Of a stretch of 64,000 nt of DNA, positions 52,999-61,397 are shown piece after piece. The stretch's first letter is position 1, and each line of letters begins with the position of its first letter. The notes beneath the pieces were generated by a model that saw nothing but the letters and a program-made list of their open reading frames with translations, was not told where the DNA came from and ran no database searches. The stretch covers positions 1-64,000 of the forward strand of contig JBPCIX010000013.1 of the NCBI GenBank assembly GCA_051005875.1, given 5' to 3'. The position numbers were made by a program, and so were the translations under genes. Origin of the DNA: JBPCIX01 sp051005875. Lineage in GTDB: Bacteria > Actinomycetota > CADDZG01 > JAHWKV01.

Positions 52999-54170
52999 CG
53001 CGGCCACGGGGGCTGCGGCGGGCCTCATGTTTTCTTGCTCTTGTAGTTCTGGCGGCCTGTGGCGGGGGGGGCCGGATACAACCTTCGCCTTCGCCATCGC
53101 TGATTGCGGGCCCCCTCAAGCTTGACCTGGTGGGAAGTTTCAGCGAACCGATTTACGTCGCTTCACCGCCCAGCGACCCGCGGCTGGTCGTTGTCGAAAA
53201 GGGCGGAACAATCAAGGTGCTCGACGAAAACGGCAACAAGCAGACGTTTCTGGATATTTCAGATCAGGTTTCCTCGGGCAGTGAACAGGGGCTGTTTTCG
53301 ATTGCTTTCGCACCCGATTACGCCACAAGCGGTCTCGCCTATGTGGACTACACGGATCGACAGGGAGATAGCCGTATTGTTGAATTCAAGGTGGATCCAG
53401 CCGACGCCAATCGTCTGGATCCGAAGAGCCGCCGTGAGATTCTTTTCGTTAAGCAACCCTTCGCCAATCACAACGGCGGCTTGCTGTTGTTCGACGCTGA
53501 GGGAATGCTGGTGATCGGTTTTGGCGACGGGGGCAGCTCCGGCGACCCCGGCAAACGGGCTCAGAATCTAGGCCAGCTTCTGGGTAAACTTTTGCGCATC
53601 GACCCTCGGCGCCCGGCCGGCGGGAAACCCTACGGCATCCCGCCGGACAATCCTTTTGTTAAGAAGGCAGGCGCCAGGCCCGAAATCTGGGCCTATGGCC
53701 TGCGCAACCCCTGGAGATTCTCGTTTGATCAGGAAACCGGGGATCTATATGTCGGCGACGTGGGCCAGAATCTGTTTGAAGAAGTGAGCTATGTGCCTCC
53801 GGCCAAACAGGCCGGCGCCAACTTTGGCTGGAGCAAATACGAAGGCTCGCAGATTTTCAAACGGGAGCGAATCGATGAATCAAAACTCGTGAAGCCAATC
53901 GTCACGTACCCGCTTAAATCCGGCGCATGCGCGGTCACCGGCGGAGGGGTTTACCGTGGCTCGGTTCAGGCTCTGCAGGGCTTCTACATTTATTCGGACT
54001 TTTGCCAGGGCAAAGTACAAGGCTTTCGAGTTGTTAACGGCTTGAGGACCGACGAAAAGTCTTTTCCTCAACTCAATGCATCTTCGATCGCCTCTTTCGG
54101 CCAGGACTCTGAAAACGAGATGTACGTCGTTTCGCTGGAAGGCAAGGTTTACAAAATTGGGACCGGCTAG
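52989..54170 (+). CDS. PQQ-dependent sugar dehydrogenase-family (GSDH) lipoprotein
   Basis: A 393-residue exported protein. The signal peptide ends in a lipobox (LVVLAACGG), followed by a Pro/Ser linker. The beta-propeller of the soluble glucose/sorbosone dehydrogenase family shows in SEQGLFSIAFAPDY, FGDGGSSGDPGKRAQ, YGLRNPWRFSFDQETGDLYVGDVGQ and EVSYVPPAKQAGANFGW. The histidine in the ANHNGG loop fits the family catalytic His. GTG start overlapping guaA by ten bases. Confidence 0.85.
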   Translation: MGIARPRGLRRASCFLALVVLAACGGGGRIQPSPSPSLIAGPLKLDLVGSFSEPIYVASPPSDPRLVVVEKGGTIKVLDENGNKQTFLDISDQVSSGSEQGLFSIAFAPDYATSGLAYVDYTDRQGDSRIVEFKVDPADANRLDPKSRREILFVKQPFANHNGGLLLFDAEGMLVIGFGDGGSSGDPGKRAQNLGQLLGKLLRIDPRRPAGGKPYGIPPDNPFVKKAGARPEIWAYGLRNPWRFSFDQETGDLYVGDVGQNLFEEVSYVPPAKQAGANFGWSKYEGSQIFKRERIDESKLVKPIVTYPLKSGACAVTGGGVYRGSVQALQGFYIYSDFCQGKVQGFRVVNGLRTDEKSFPQLNASSIASFGQDSENEMYVVSLEGKVYKIGTG

Positions 54171-54952
54171 GCTTGTCGCTTCATCAGGAACTCGCGCATT
54201 GCTTGGGAAACGGCCGCTGGGTTTTCTATCGGAGGCAGATGCCCCGCTCCGGGAATCGGGACAAAATTCGCCCCCTTAATCCCGGCCGCCATTTCTTGAG
54301 CTTCGTCAATGGGCATTAGCTCATCAGCCTGCCCGTGCAGTACCAAGGTCTGAACGGTGATGCTCGCAAGATCTGGCGTTGAAGCGGGCCGCATGCCCAT
54401 GGCCAAAGAATCGGCCGCGGCCCCACCGGGCGGCAGGTCCTGCACCATCTTTTTCATAGACTCCCGCGCCTCGGGCCCGGCGTTGGGGCCGAACAACTTC
54501 GGGAACATCATCGGTATCAGCTCCGACGTCCCCTTTTCCAGAACCAGAGCGGCAACTCGCTTGCGGCCCTCCTTGCCGACGGGGGGATCTTCAGTGCTGC
54601 GTGTGCTGATCAGAATCAACGATCTCACCAATTCGGGGTGCCTTCGCCAGAAGGCAAACAGTATGTAGCCGCCCATTGAAACGCCCGCAAGATCAACTGG
54701 ACCGGCGTCCAACGACTTGATCGTCTTGGCAAGGTGGTCGGCATAGGAGTCCATCGACGCTTCCCCTGGCCCGTCGGCTTGCTCTGGGCTCTTGCCGCGG
54801 CCGGGGAGATCGACGGCAACCACCCGGGCTACTCCGGCAAGATCCCGCAGCTGAGAACTCCAAATCCTGCGATCCATCGGGAACCCATGCACCAGGATTA
54901 AGGGCTGACCTTCACCGGCTTCGTCGTAACCTAGTGGGACCACAAACGTCAC
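54167..54952 (-). CDS. Alpha/beta hydrolase
   Basis: 261 residues with the full catalytic set: oxyanion loop HGFPMDRRIW, nucleophile Ser in GVSMGGYI, Asp in GQADELMP and His in GAGHLPPIENP. Substrate unknown. GTG start overlaps the stop of otsB (GTGA), so the two are coupled. It converges on the preceding lipoprotein gene with a four-base overlap. Confidence 0.88.
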   Translation of the reverse strand: MTFVVPLGYDEAGEGQPLILVHGFPMDRRIWSSQLRDLAGVARVVAVDLPGRGKSPEQADGPGEASMDSYADHLAKTIKSLDAGPVDLAGVSMGGYILFAFWRRHPELVRSLILISTRSTEDPPVGKEGRKRVAALVLEKGTSELIPMMFPKLFGPNAGPEARESMKKMVQDLPPGGAAADSLAMGMRPASTPDLASITVQTLVLHGQADELMPIDEAQEMAAGIKGANFVPIPGAGHLPPIENPAAVSQAMREFLMKRQA

Positions 54953-55722
54953 TCGGCAAATGCTTTCAACAAGTCGAGCATCTCTTCACATGAGGCCACG
55001 ACCAGGTCGGTGTGCTCGGTGAAGCCGGGGGGGGCCTCCGGCGAAGCAACACCCACTCTAAGGGCGTTAGGAGCGATTTCACCGGCCCTTGCCATGGCTT
55101 CGACGTCGCTCGAGTCATCGCCGGCAACCAGAAGGTAGTTTAGGCCATGGTCAACCACGAGGCGCTCGAGGGCAAAGGCCTTCGAGAACCTGGCAGGCCT
55201 CAGTTCAACGACCTTTCTGCCCACCCCGGCGATGAACCCGTGCCGGGGCGCCGCCCCTTCGGCCCAGGCCGTGATCAGAGCGGGGGCGCCGGGATCTAAA
55301 GAATTGCGAAAATGGACCGACACCGCCATGCCCTTTTGCTCGACGTTCGACCCCTCAAGGCGATTATCGTCCAGCAGTGCTTGCGCCGCCAGCGCCAAAT
55401 CTCCGGCTTTGGTTCTCAATGTCGGGGCGTCGTCAGGTGCACGGGTCTTCCCGTCGACGAACTCTTCGCCGCCATAAAGCCCAATGTAAGTGAGGCCCGG
55501 CACACCGACCTTGGCGGCCACGTCCTCGGCGCTCCTGCCTGAAACCAAAGCGACCAGCGCAAATTGATCTCGCAGCGCAGTCAGGACCCCGGGGGCGCCC
55601 GGCAGGATAGAGGCCGCCAAAGGGTCGGTCACGATATGGGCCAACGTACCGTCGAAATCAAGGATGAAGCCGCTACCGCCGGGATTTTCTCGGAAGGTAT
55701 TCACCCATGCTTGAAGGTCCAT
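54949..55722 (-). CDS. otsB: Trehalose-6-phosphate phosphatase
   Basis: A 257-residue HAD-superfamily enzyme making free trehalose. The nucleophile motif DFDGTLA, then LVSGRSAEDV and GDDSSDVEAM are present, with GLYGGEEF near the cap. ATG 55722 is chosen because the family starts close to the DxDGT motif; the longer frame from 55791 has no counterpart. The partner synthase otsA is not in the window. Confidence 0.87.
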   Translation of the reverse strand: MDLQAWVNTFRENPGGSGFILDFDGTLAHIVTDPLAASILPGAPGVLTALRDQFALVALVSGRSAEDVAAKVGVPGLTYIGLYGGEEFVDGKTRAPDDAPTLRTKAGDLALAAQALLDDNRLEGSNVEQKGMAVSVHFRNSLDPGAPALITAWAEGAAPRHGFIAGVGRKVVELRPARFSKAFALERLVVDHGLNYLLVAGDDSSDVEAMARAGEIAPNALRVGVASPEAPPGFTEHTDLVVASCEEMLDLLKAFAE

Positions 55723-55776
55723 GCACAAAAGATAACCCGCTCCGGTGCCCGCAAGAATAGCTATACACTCGCCCGC

Positions 55777-56649
55777 GTGATCGGGTCCCACCGCAAGCTC
55801 CTCGAAACGCCCTTGCCTCCGGCGCCTGGGAGACGCTGTTTGGCGCTTACAGCGGTGCTACTTCTGGCCCTCACCGGATGTGCTGAGAAGAAAATCTCGC
55901 TTTCTTATCGGTTCCCCGCCGGGTACCAGGCGACGTATCGCTGGTCGATCATCTCCATTACTTCTAAAGAGTCGCCGCAAGAACAAAGCACCAGGCGCTT
56001 AGAGGCCGTCTTGGAGATGCAGGAGAGTATTGCACCCGGGCCCGGTGACCGCATGACTTTGACCATCCTTCTAAAGCCGCTCAGCTTGAAGGAAAACGGC
56101 AAGCAGGGCTTCAAGCCCCCGCCGAGCAAAGTGAATTACGAAATTGCCTCCGACGGGCGGATACTCAAAGTCCTGGCGGCAGATCTGGGCCCCGGGGCCA
56201 TTGCTTCGCTGGAATTAGATGCGCTCGCTTCAGAAACGCGGCCCCCCTTATCGGCTCGTCCGGTCGGCCTGGGTGAGATTTGGAATGCCCCCCTCAAGCT
56301 GCAAAGCGAACGAAGTTCCATCGCCTTCGCCGGCACCGGCAAACTCTTGGGATTTGATCTTGTGGACAGCCTTAGGGTCGCCAGGATCGAGACTGTTCGG
56401 CGCGGCCCCGTCAATTCGAAGCAAGTCTTAAACAAGTTGCCGGTGACGCTAAAGGGTTTCTCGACAAGTAAAGCCCTGTCGCTAGTGAACGTGGACCGAG
56501 GAACCCTGGTTTCTTCCGACTATCAATCCAGCTCGAATTTCGATGTGGTTCTGTCGAGTGGGACCGCTGCCAGGATTAAGGTTTCACTCACCGGCAAACT
56601 ACAGCTGATAGGGCACTCATCCCCCCCTCGGACTCAGGCGCCCGGCTGA
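55777..56649 (+). CDS. Putative lipoprotein, function unknown
   Basis: About 290 residues from GTG 55777. A hydrophobic segment ends in the lipobox ALTGC (CLALTAVLLLALTGCAEKK). The rest is soluble with many beta-prone stretches and no motif that I recognise; a DUF6263-like outer-surface protein is one possibility. The longer frame to 55564 is antisense to otsB and rejected. A TATACA-like box lies just before the start. Confidence 0.65.
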   Translation: MIGSHRKLLETPLPPAPGRRCLALTAVLLLALTGCAEKKISLSYRFPAGYQATYRWSIISITSKESPQEQSTRRLEAVLEMQESIAPGPGDRMTLTILLKPLSLKENGKQGFKPPPSKVNYEIASDGRILKVLAADLGPGAIASLELDALASETRPPLSARPVGLGEIWNAPLKLQSERSSIAFAGTGKLLGFDLVDSLRVARIETVRRGPVNSKQVLNKLPVTLKGFSTSKALSLVNVDRGTLVSSDYQSSSNFDVVLSSGTAARIKVSLTGKLQLIGHSSPPRTQAPG

Positions 56650-56654
56650 AAAGG

Positions 56655-57191
56655 TTATGGCTTGTAGTCGGCACCTATAACGAAAGCCAACGGTATTTGC
56701 TTATCGAGGTTTTCCGGCGCAGTCAGGGTGTCCGCAGCCGATACCGACATAAGGGCGGCCAGTTCCTTGGCCTGGGCCGCGAAACCCTCCTGATAAAAAA
56801 CTGTGGACTTGGTATACCGGCGCGAGGCCTCTGAGGTAGTGGTGATGCTATAACCGGCGCCCTTCAACTTCGTCTCGGCCGACGTTAGGGACCGGGAGCT
56901 GCCGGTGCCGTTCAGAATCTGAGCGTTCGGCTTGTTCGAAGGTTTTGCACCCGGCGACGCCGAGGCAGAGGCGCCGGGCGTTGGCGAAGGCGGCGCGGAC
57001 TCGCTTGGGACAACAATGGCCGGGTCGTCCGTCCACCCAGCGCCAGGGGTCGGTGTTTTGTCGCGGCTGAGTAAATTCCACCCACCGACTACGGCGAGTA
57101 TCGGCAAGACGGCCAAAGCCATCCATTTGAGGATTGATAGAGACATGGAGCGCCAAAAATGGCCACTCTCGCCTAGCGAATGTTTACCCAA
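56655..57191 (-). CDS. Membrane-anchored LytR C-terminal domain protein
   Basis: 178 residues: one membrane helix (KWMALAVLPILAVVGGWNLL), a Pro/Ser/Ala-rich linker and a LytR_C domain (AQILNGTGSSRSLTSAETKL, STVFYQEGFAAQAKELAALM). It carries no LCP catalytic domain. In Actinomycetota such proteins are often next to a DUF3263 gene, as here, and are linked to the cell envelope. Confidence 0.8.
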   Translation of the reverse strand: MGKHSLGESGHFWRSMSLSILKWMALAVLPILAVVGGWNLLSRDKTPTPGAGWTDDPAIVVPSESAPPSPTPGASASASPGAKPSNKPNAQILNGTGSSRSLTSAETKLKGAGYSITTTSEASRRYTKSTVFYQEGFAAQAKELAALMSVSAADTLTAPENLDKQIPLAFVIGADYKP

Positions 57192-57229
57192 GAATTGTTT
57201 TGTATCATGCCCGGCCCGGGGAAGGCTGC

Positions 57230-57514
57230 CTATCCATTGTCATCCAGGCGAACACCAAGCTTGCGAGCCGTCCGCTGGCGCCGCCTAAATGCCCGCAGCC
57301 TTTGAAGCCGCTTGACCAAAATAGGGTCATGGTTCAGTGCCTCGGGCATGTCGATAATTTCGTTGAGCAGCTGATAGTAACGCGTAGCCGAGAGCGCAAA
57401 GTTCGCCCGGATCGCCCGCTCCTTGGCCCCCGCATACTTCCACCAGTAGCGCTCGAAGTCCAAAATCTTGCGCTCCCGCTCGCCAAAGGCGGGCTGCTGA
57501 TCGCCTTGTTCCAT
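57230..57514 (-). CDS. DUF3263 family protein
   Basis: A 94-residue basic protein restricted to Actinomycetota. FGERERKILDFERYWWKYAGAKE and FALSATRYYQLLNEIIDMPEAL are diagnostic of the family. Probably DNA-binding (helix-turn-helix-like) but its role is unknown. Directly upstream of the LytR_C gene. Confidence 0.85.
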   Translation of the reverse strand: MEQGDQQPAFGERERKILDFERYWWKYAGAKERAIRANFALSATRYYQLLNEIIDMPEALNHDPILVKRLQRLRAFRRRQRTARKLGVRLDDNG

Positions 57515-57691
57515 TTCTCACCCCGCAAAGTAGCCGCCGTTGGCCCCTACGAGCCAGTCGATAACCTCGGTTAATCACATCAATGTAATTTAACCAACCT
57601 TACCTTACGAAATGGCAACTGCCTAATGCAAGCATTCCCCGCCTAGGCTGAGACAGCCAACGGCTCCCCGCTACAATCGTGATTGCACATC

Positions 57692-57765
57692 GCTGGTGTG
57701 GCGCAATCCGGCAGCGCAGCCGATTTGTAATCGGCAGGTTCTCGGTTCGAATCCGAGCACCAGCT
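57692..57765 (+). tRNA. tRNA-Thr (anticodon TGT)
   Basis: The acceptor stem GCTGGTG/CACCAGC, a D arm with GCGC/GCGC, the anticodon arm GCCGA-TTTGTAA-TCGGC and the T arm CTCGG-TTCGAAT-CCGAG are all perfectly paired. The anticodon TGT reads ACA. CCA is not encoded. It is convergent with cysS; the gaps on either side (57515-57691 and 57766-57874) show nothing else. Confidence 0.95.
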
Positions 57766-57874
57766 CTTATTCGCCCGATCTTATCTAAAGCTAAGTAATA
57801 CCAACATGGGATTCATTGGCCGGCAACCCCGGCCATAACTGAGAACGGGTCGGCTTCTAGCGCCACGGGCCGGT

Positions 57875-59308
57875 TTACTTCCTGAGGCGCCAGCGGGTCC
57901 CCGATGGGGTGTCTTCTAGGTCTACCCCCAGGGTCGACAGTTTCTCGCGAACAAGATCCGCTTCTTCGAAGCGCCGGTCGGCTCTGGCCTTTTCTCTCAA
58001 CTCGATCGCAAGTTCGATAAGCCCGGCGTTCATTTTTGAGTCGCCGTCGGCAGCGCCGGCAGCCCCCGTTGGGGCAACACCCAGAACCGAAGTCATTTCA
58101 TTGAAAGCCGAAACTAGGCAGAGCAGACTACCGGCGGCCCCATCGTCGCCCCGCTGGGCTTGCTCCAGTTCCGAGTTACCTTTTTTTACGAGTTCGTGAA
58201 TCACGCTCAGCGCGACCGGTGTGTTGAAGTCGTCGTCCATGGCGGTTGTGAAGCGAGCGATAAATTCCTTGGCGGCCTGGGTCCCCGCGCCGGCCTCGCC
58301 AGGGTTGGATTCTGGAGTGGCTACTTTGGCTCTGGCGGACGCGAAGTTCTCGAATCTTTCGAAGGTTTTTTTGGCTTGCGACAAGGCTGCCTCGCCGAAA
58401 TCTACGTCGCTTCGGTAATGACCGCCAATTGCCATCAGGCGCAGTACCTGGCCGGGGGAAGCCTCCAGAAAATCCTTTGCCAGCACGAAGTTGCCGAGAG
58501 ATTTCGACATCTTTTCCTCGTCGAAGTTGACCATTCCGTTGTGCAGCCAGTAGCGAACGAAGGGGGCCTCACCAGTCGCTGCCTCCGCTTGAGCGATTTC
58601 GTTTTCATGGTGCGGGAAGATGAGATCGGAGCCCCCGCCGTGGATGTCGAAGCCCATGCCCAGATATTTCGTTGACATACTTGAGCATTCGATGTGCCAG
58701 CCGGGGCGGCCGTCACCCCAGGGACTCGGCCAGGCCGGTTCACCGGGCTTGGCGCCCTTCCACAAGGCGAAATCCGCCGGGCCGCGTTTGTTTGGATCAG
58801 GTTCGATCCTTTCGCCGCCGGCGACATCCGAGGTTCGGCCCGACAACTTCCCGTAGCCTCTGAATTTATCAACCTCAAACCAGACGCTACCCCCGGCCTC
58901 GTAGGCAAAACCCCTGTCTATCAACGACTGAATTGTCGAAACCATGTCGTCGATGTGGTCGGTTGCCTTGACGAGAATATCGGGCGGCTCGATCCCCAGG
59001 TCCTTCATCACTTTCTCGTATTCCCTGGAGTAATCATCGGCAACTTCCTGGGCGGGACGGCCTTCTTCAGCAGCCTTGGCGATGATCTTGTCGTCGACAT
59101 CGGTATAGTTTTGGACGAAGGTGACCTGGAGCCCCCGCCAGTTGAGGTAGCGCCGGATGAGGTCAAACACGATTGCAGCCCGGGCGTTTCCGAGATGGAT
59201 GTGGTTGTAAACAGTGGGGCCGCAAACGTACATCCCGATCTTGCCCGGCTCGCGGGGCGTCAACTCTTGTTTGCGGCGCGTCAGAGTATTGGTTACGGAA
59301 AGACCCAT
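57875..59308 (-). CDS. cysS: Cysteine--tRNA ligase
   Basis: 477 residues. GKIGMYVCGPTVYNHIHLGN carries a zinc cysteine and the HIGH motif, and KMSKSLGN is the KMSKS loop. The remaining zinc ligands are in WHIECSSMS and HHENE. It ends in the CysS-specific TPSGTRWRLRK, which mycothiol ligase MshC lacks. Classical order carD-ispD-ispF-cysS. Confidence 0.97.
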   Translation of the reverse strand: MGLSVTNTLTRRKQELTPREPGKIGMYVCGPTVYNHIHLGNARAAIVFDLIRRYLNWRGLQVTFVQNYTDVDDKIIAKAAEEGRPAQEVADDYSREYEKVMKDLGIEPPDILVKATDHIDDMVSTIQSLIDRGFAYEAGGSVWFEVDKFRGYGKLSGRTSDVAGGERIEPDPNKRGPADFALWKGAKPGEPAWPSPWGDGRPGWHIECSSMSTKYLGMGFDIHGGGSDLIFPHHENEIAQAEAATGEAPFVRYWLHNGMVNFDEEKMSKSLGNFVLAKDFLEASPGQVLRLMAIGGHYRSDVDFGEAALSQAKKTFERFENFASARAKVATPESNPGEAGAGTQAAKEFIARFTTAMDDDFNTPVALSVIHELVKKGNSELEQAQRGDDGAAGSLLCLVSAFNEMTSVLGVAPTGAAGAADGDSKMNAGLIELAIELREKARADRRFEEADLVREKLSTLGVDLEDTPSGTRWRLRK

Positions 59309-59352
59309 TTGCCTACCTTATCTAAAGCTGCAGAATTGGTCCGTAATTGACG

Positions 59353-59817
59353 CTACTGAAGCGTCGCTATGGCCATGGCGGCAATTCCTTCTGCCCGGCC
59401 GATGAAACCCAGTCCGTCGGTGGTTGTTGCCTTCATGTTCACGAGCCCTGCTGGAATAGCGAGAACTTCGGCAATTCTGTTGGTCATTTGTTCGCAAAAG
59501 GGGCCGATGCGGATTTGCTGGACAACGACAGTTGAATCGATATTTCCAATTTCAAAACCTGATTCCGCCAAGAGCCTTGTGACCTCGAAAAGCATTTCAA
59601 GACTCGAAGAACCCTCCGCCACTTTCTCCTCCGGGAAGTGATTGCCCAGGTCCCCGAGTCCGGCGGCACCCAGCAATGCGTCGGCTATGGCATGCGAAAC
59701 GACATCGGCATCGGACCATCCTGCGAGGCCGGGAGCCCCCTCGATGGTGACCCCACCGAGTACCAGGGGCCTTGAGTCGTCAAAAGCGTGAACATCGAAA
59801 CCGATTCCAATTCTCAT
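59353..59817 (-). CDS. ispF: 2-C-methyl-D-erythritol 2,4-cyclodiphosphate synthase
   Basis: A 154-residue enzyme of the MEP isoprenoid pathway. Metal ligands Asp8, His10 (GFDVHAF) and His42 (VVSHAIADALLGA), and the C-terminal NMKATTTDGLGFIGRAEGI are conserved. It follows ispD as in many Actinomycetota. Confidence 0.96.
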   Translation of the reverse strand: MRIGIGFDVHAFDDSRPLVLGGVTIEGAPGLAGWSDADVVSHAIADALLGAAGLGDLGNHFPEEKVAEGSSSLEMLFEVTRLLAESGFEIGNIDSTVVVQQIRIGPFCEQMTNRIAEVLAIPAGLVNMKATTTDGLGFIGRAEGIAAMAIATLQ

Positions 59818-59850
59818 TGGCAGGACCCGGCACGGGCGTCAGCCAGGCTT

Positions 59851-60591
59851 CTAATCTTCCCACACATATTCGACGCCGGATCTGGTTCGAAGGATCATCT
59901 CGCCAAGCTTGAGATCCTCGGCCCTGGTCAACTTCATGTTGTACGGATCACCCTCGACAAGCTTAACGCTAAGGCCTGCCCGCACGACTAATTCCGAGCA
60001 ATCGGTTGACTCAAAACCCTCTTCGTCGGCCAGGCGCAACCCTTCCTCAAGAGCAGCCCGTTGAAAGACTTGAGGAGTTTGGGCCCGCCAAACCAGATCC
60101 CGGCCGAGGCTTCTCAAAATTTCGCCTTCAGGCGAGCCCTGCTTGATTGAATCCTCAAGAGGAACCGCGGAGATGGCGCCGTCGGCGCCTTTCAAACCGT
60201 CGAGAACATCCACGACCTGGGTTTCATTAACGAAGGGCCGCGCTGCGTCATGAATAAGCACCACGCTCGTCTGGCCGGGAATGCGGGCCATGCCGGCCGA
60301 CAAAGATCCCTGTCGGGTCTTGCCTCCGCGCACCATCGAGGTGATCTTCGGCAGGCGAGCCGCCTCGTCAACCTTTAGGTCCCGTACCGCGGGCAGCACA
60401 ACAACGACGGCATCTACCCGCGTGCAAGAGACGAGGACCCGCAGGGGGTGAACAAACGCAGGCTCCCCCATCAGCGGAGCGAACTGCTTAGGCGTATCCC
60501 CGCCGAACCGCTCCCCCGCGCCAGCAGCCAAAAGAATGGCAGTGACGAAAGGTTCACTTACTCCTAATTCGGGGCCTAGTGAGTTACTCAG
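59851..60591 (-). CDS. ispD: 2-C-methyl-D-erythritol 4-phosphate cytidylyltransferase
   Basis: About 246 residues of the MEP pathway. The CTP-binding loop ILLAAGAGERFGGDTPKQF, HDAARPFVNE and the C-terminal VEGDPYNMKLTRAEDL are typical. The longest frame (to 60660) takes its first residues from the structured element B and is unlikely. No ATG, GTG or TTG lies between that and the conserved core; CTG 60591, with AGAGG upstream, is the best candidate start, but it remains uncertain. Confidence 0.9.
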   Translation of the reverse strand: MSNSLGPELGVSEPFVTAILLAAGAGERFGGDTPKQFAPLMGEPAFVHPLRVLVSCTRVDAVVVVLPAVRDLKVDEAARLPKITSMVRGGKTRQGSLSAGMARIPGQTSVVLIHDAARPFVNETQVVDVLDGLKGADGAISAVPLEDSIKQGSPEGEILRSLGRDLVWRAQTPQVFQRAALEEGLRLADEEGFESTDCSELVVRAGLSVKLVEGDPYNMKLTRAEDLKLGEMILRTRSGVEYVWED

Positions 60592-60709
60592 AGCGCCTCT
60601 GGGGCTTCGAAGGCAAGGCGCAAGGAGCGCCGCGTGCTGTGCACGCAAGCGACGCAACAACGCAGCAAGCGCTGCGCAAGCAGCGCGGTTCGATGTCCCA
60701 GTGGCGCTC
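60591..60709 (-). repeat. Structured intergenic element, copy B (after carD)
   Basis: The arms GAGCGCCTCTGGGGCTTCGA (60591-60610) and TTCGATGTCCCAGTGGCGCTC (60689-60709) are complementary with three mismatches. The minus-strand core CGCTTGCGTGCACAGCACGC then GGCGCTCCTTGCGCCTTGC matches copy C at nearly every position. The element starts immediately after the carD stop, in sense orientation, and reaches the proposed ispD start. Confidence 0.7.
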
Positions 60710-61234
60710 CTAAACTACAGCTTTGGAGCAATCTAGTACGTCGTCGAGCATCTTGCCTGCTTCTTCTTCGTTGACGTTGGCCGCAAAGGTCATCTCCGAA
60801 ACCAGAATCTGCCGGGCTTTGGTAAGCATGCGCTTCTCGCCGGCAGACAGACCCTTCTCGGCTTCTCGTCGCGCAAGGTTTCTCACGACTTCAGCCACCT
60901 GGTAAATGTCACCCGAACGAAGCTTCTCGACGTGGGTCTTAAAGCGCCGGCTCCAGTTGCTGGGCATGCGACATTCCTTGGACCTTAGAACCTTGAAAAC
61001 TTTGTCGAGTTCGTCTCTGGCGATGATGTCGCGGATCCCGACTTCTTCGCAGTTGTCGGCAGGGACCATGAGAGTCAGGTCACCATAAGCGAGCCGCAAG
61101 ATGTAGTACTGCTTCTTCTCGCCTTGGAACTCTTTTTCTTCCAAACTTTTGATGATTGCTGCGCCGTGATGGGGATATACAACCTTGTCCCCGACTGAAA
61201 ATGTCGTGCGGATTGAAGTTGCTGTACTGGCCAA
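60710..61234 (-). CDS. carD: CarD family transcriptional regulator
   Basis: 174 residues. The N-terminal RNA-polymerase-interacting domain (FSVGDKVVYPHHGAAIIKS, YILRLAYGDLTLMVPADN) and the C-terminal DNA-contacting helices with the conserved tryptophan (MPSNWSRRFKTHVEKLRSGD) are present. CarD stabilises open promoter complexes by contacting beta (rpoB here). TTG start behind AAGGAGGT. The upstream 163-bp gap is AT-rich with a TTATTTAA repeat; no firm promoter is named. Confidence 0.95.
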   Translation of the reverse strand: MASTATSIRTTFSVGDKVVYPHHGAAIIKSLEEKEFQGEKKQYYILRLAYGDLTLMVPADNCEEVGIRDIIARDELDKVFKVLRSKECRMPSNWSRRFKTHVEKLRSGDIYQVAEVVRNLARREAEKGLSAGEKRMLTKARQILVSEMTFAANVNEEEAGKMLDDVLDCSKAVV

Positions 61235-61397
61235 ACGGACCTCCTTATTTAAATAACAATTAAATAAAACATAGGGCCCGATTGACCCAGATCTTCGCGC
61301 AGCAAGGTATGAAACTTAGCGCCAAATGTGACCGGAACTTGAACCAATTGTAACAGGTCGCCCGCACCCACCTCAATCTGGGTGGCTCGTTCGACGA

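Noticed and set aside
57875..59308. Mycothiol ligase MshC in place of CysS
   Set aside because: The protein has the full length and the C-terminal TPSGTRWRLRK of cysteinyl-tRNA synthetases, and sits in the canonical ispF-cysS context.
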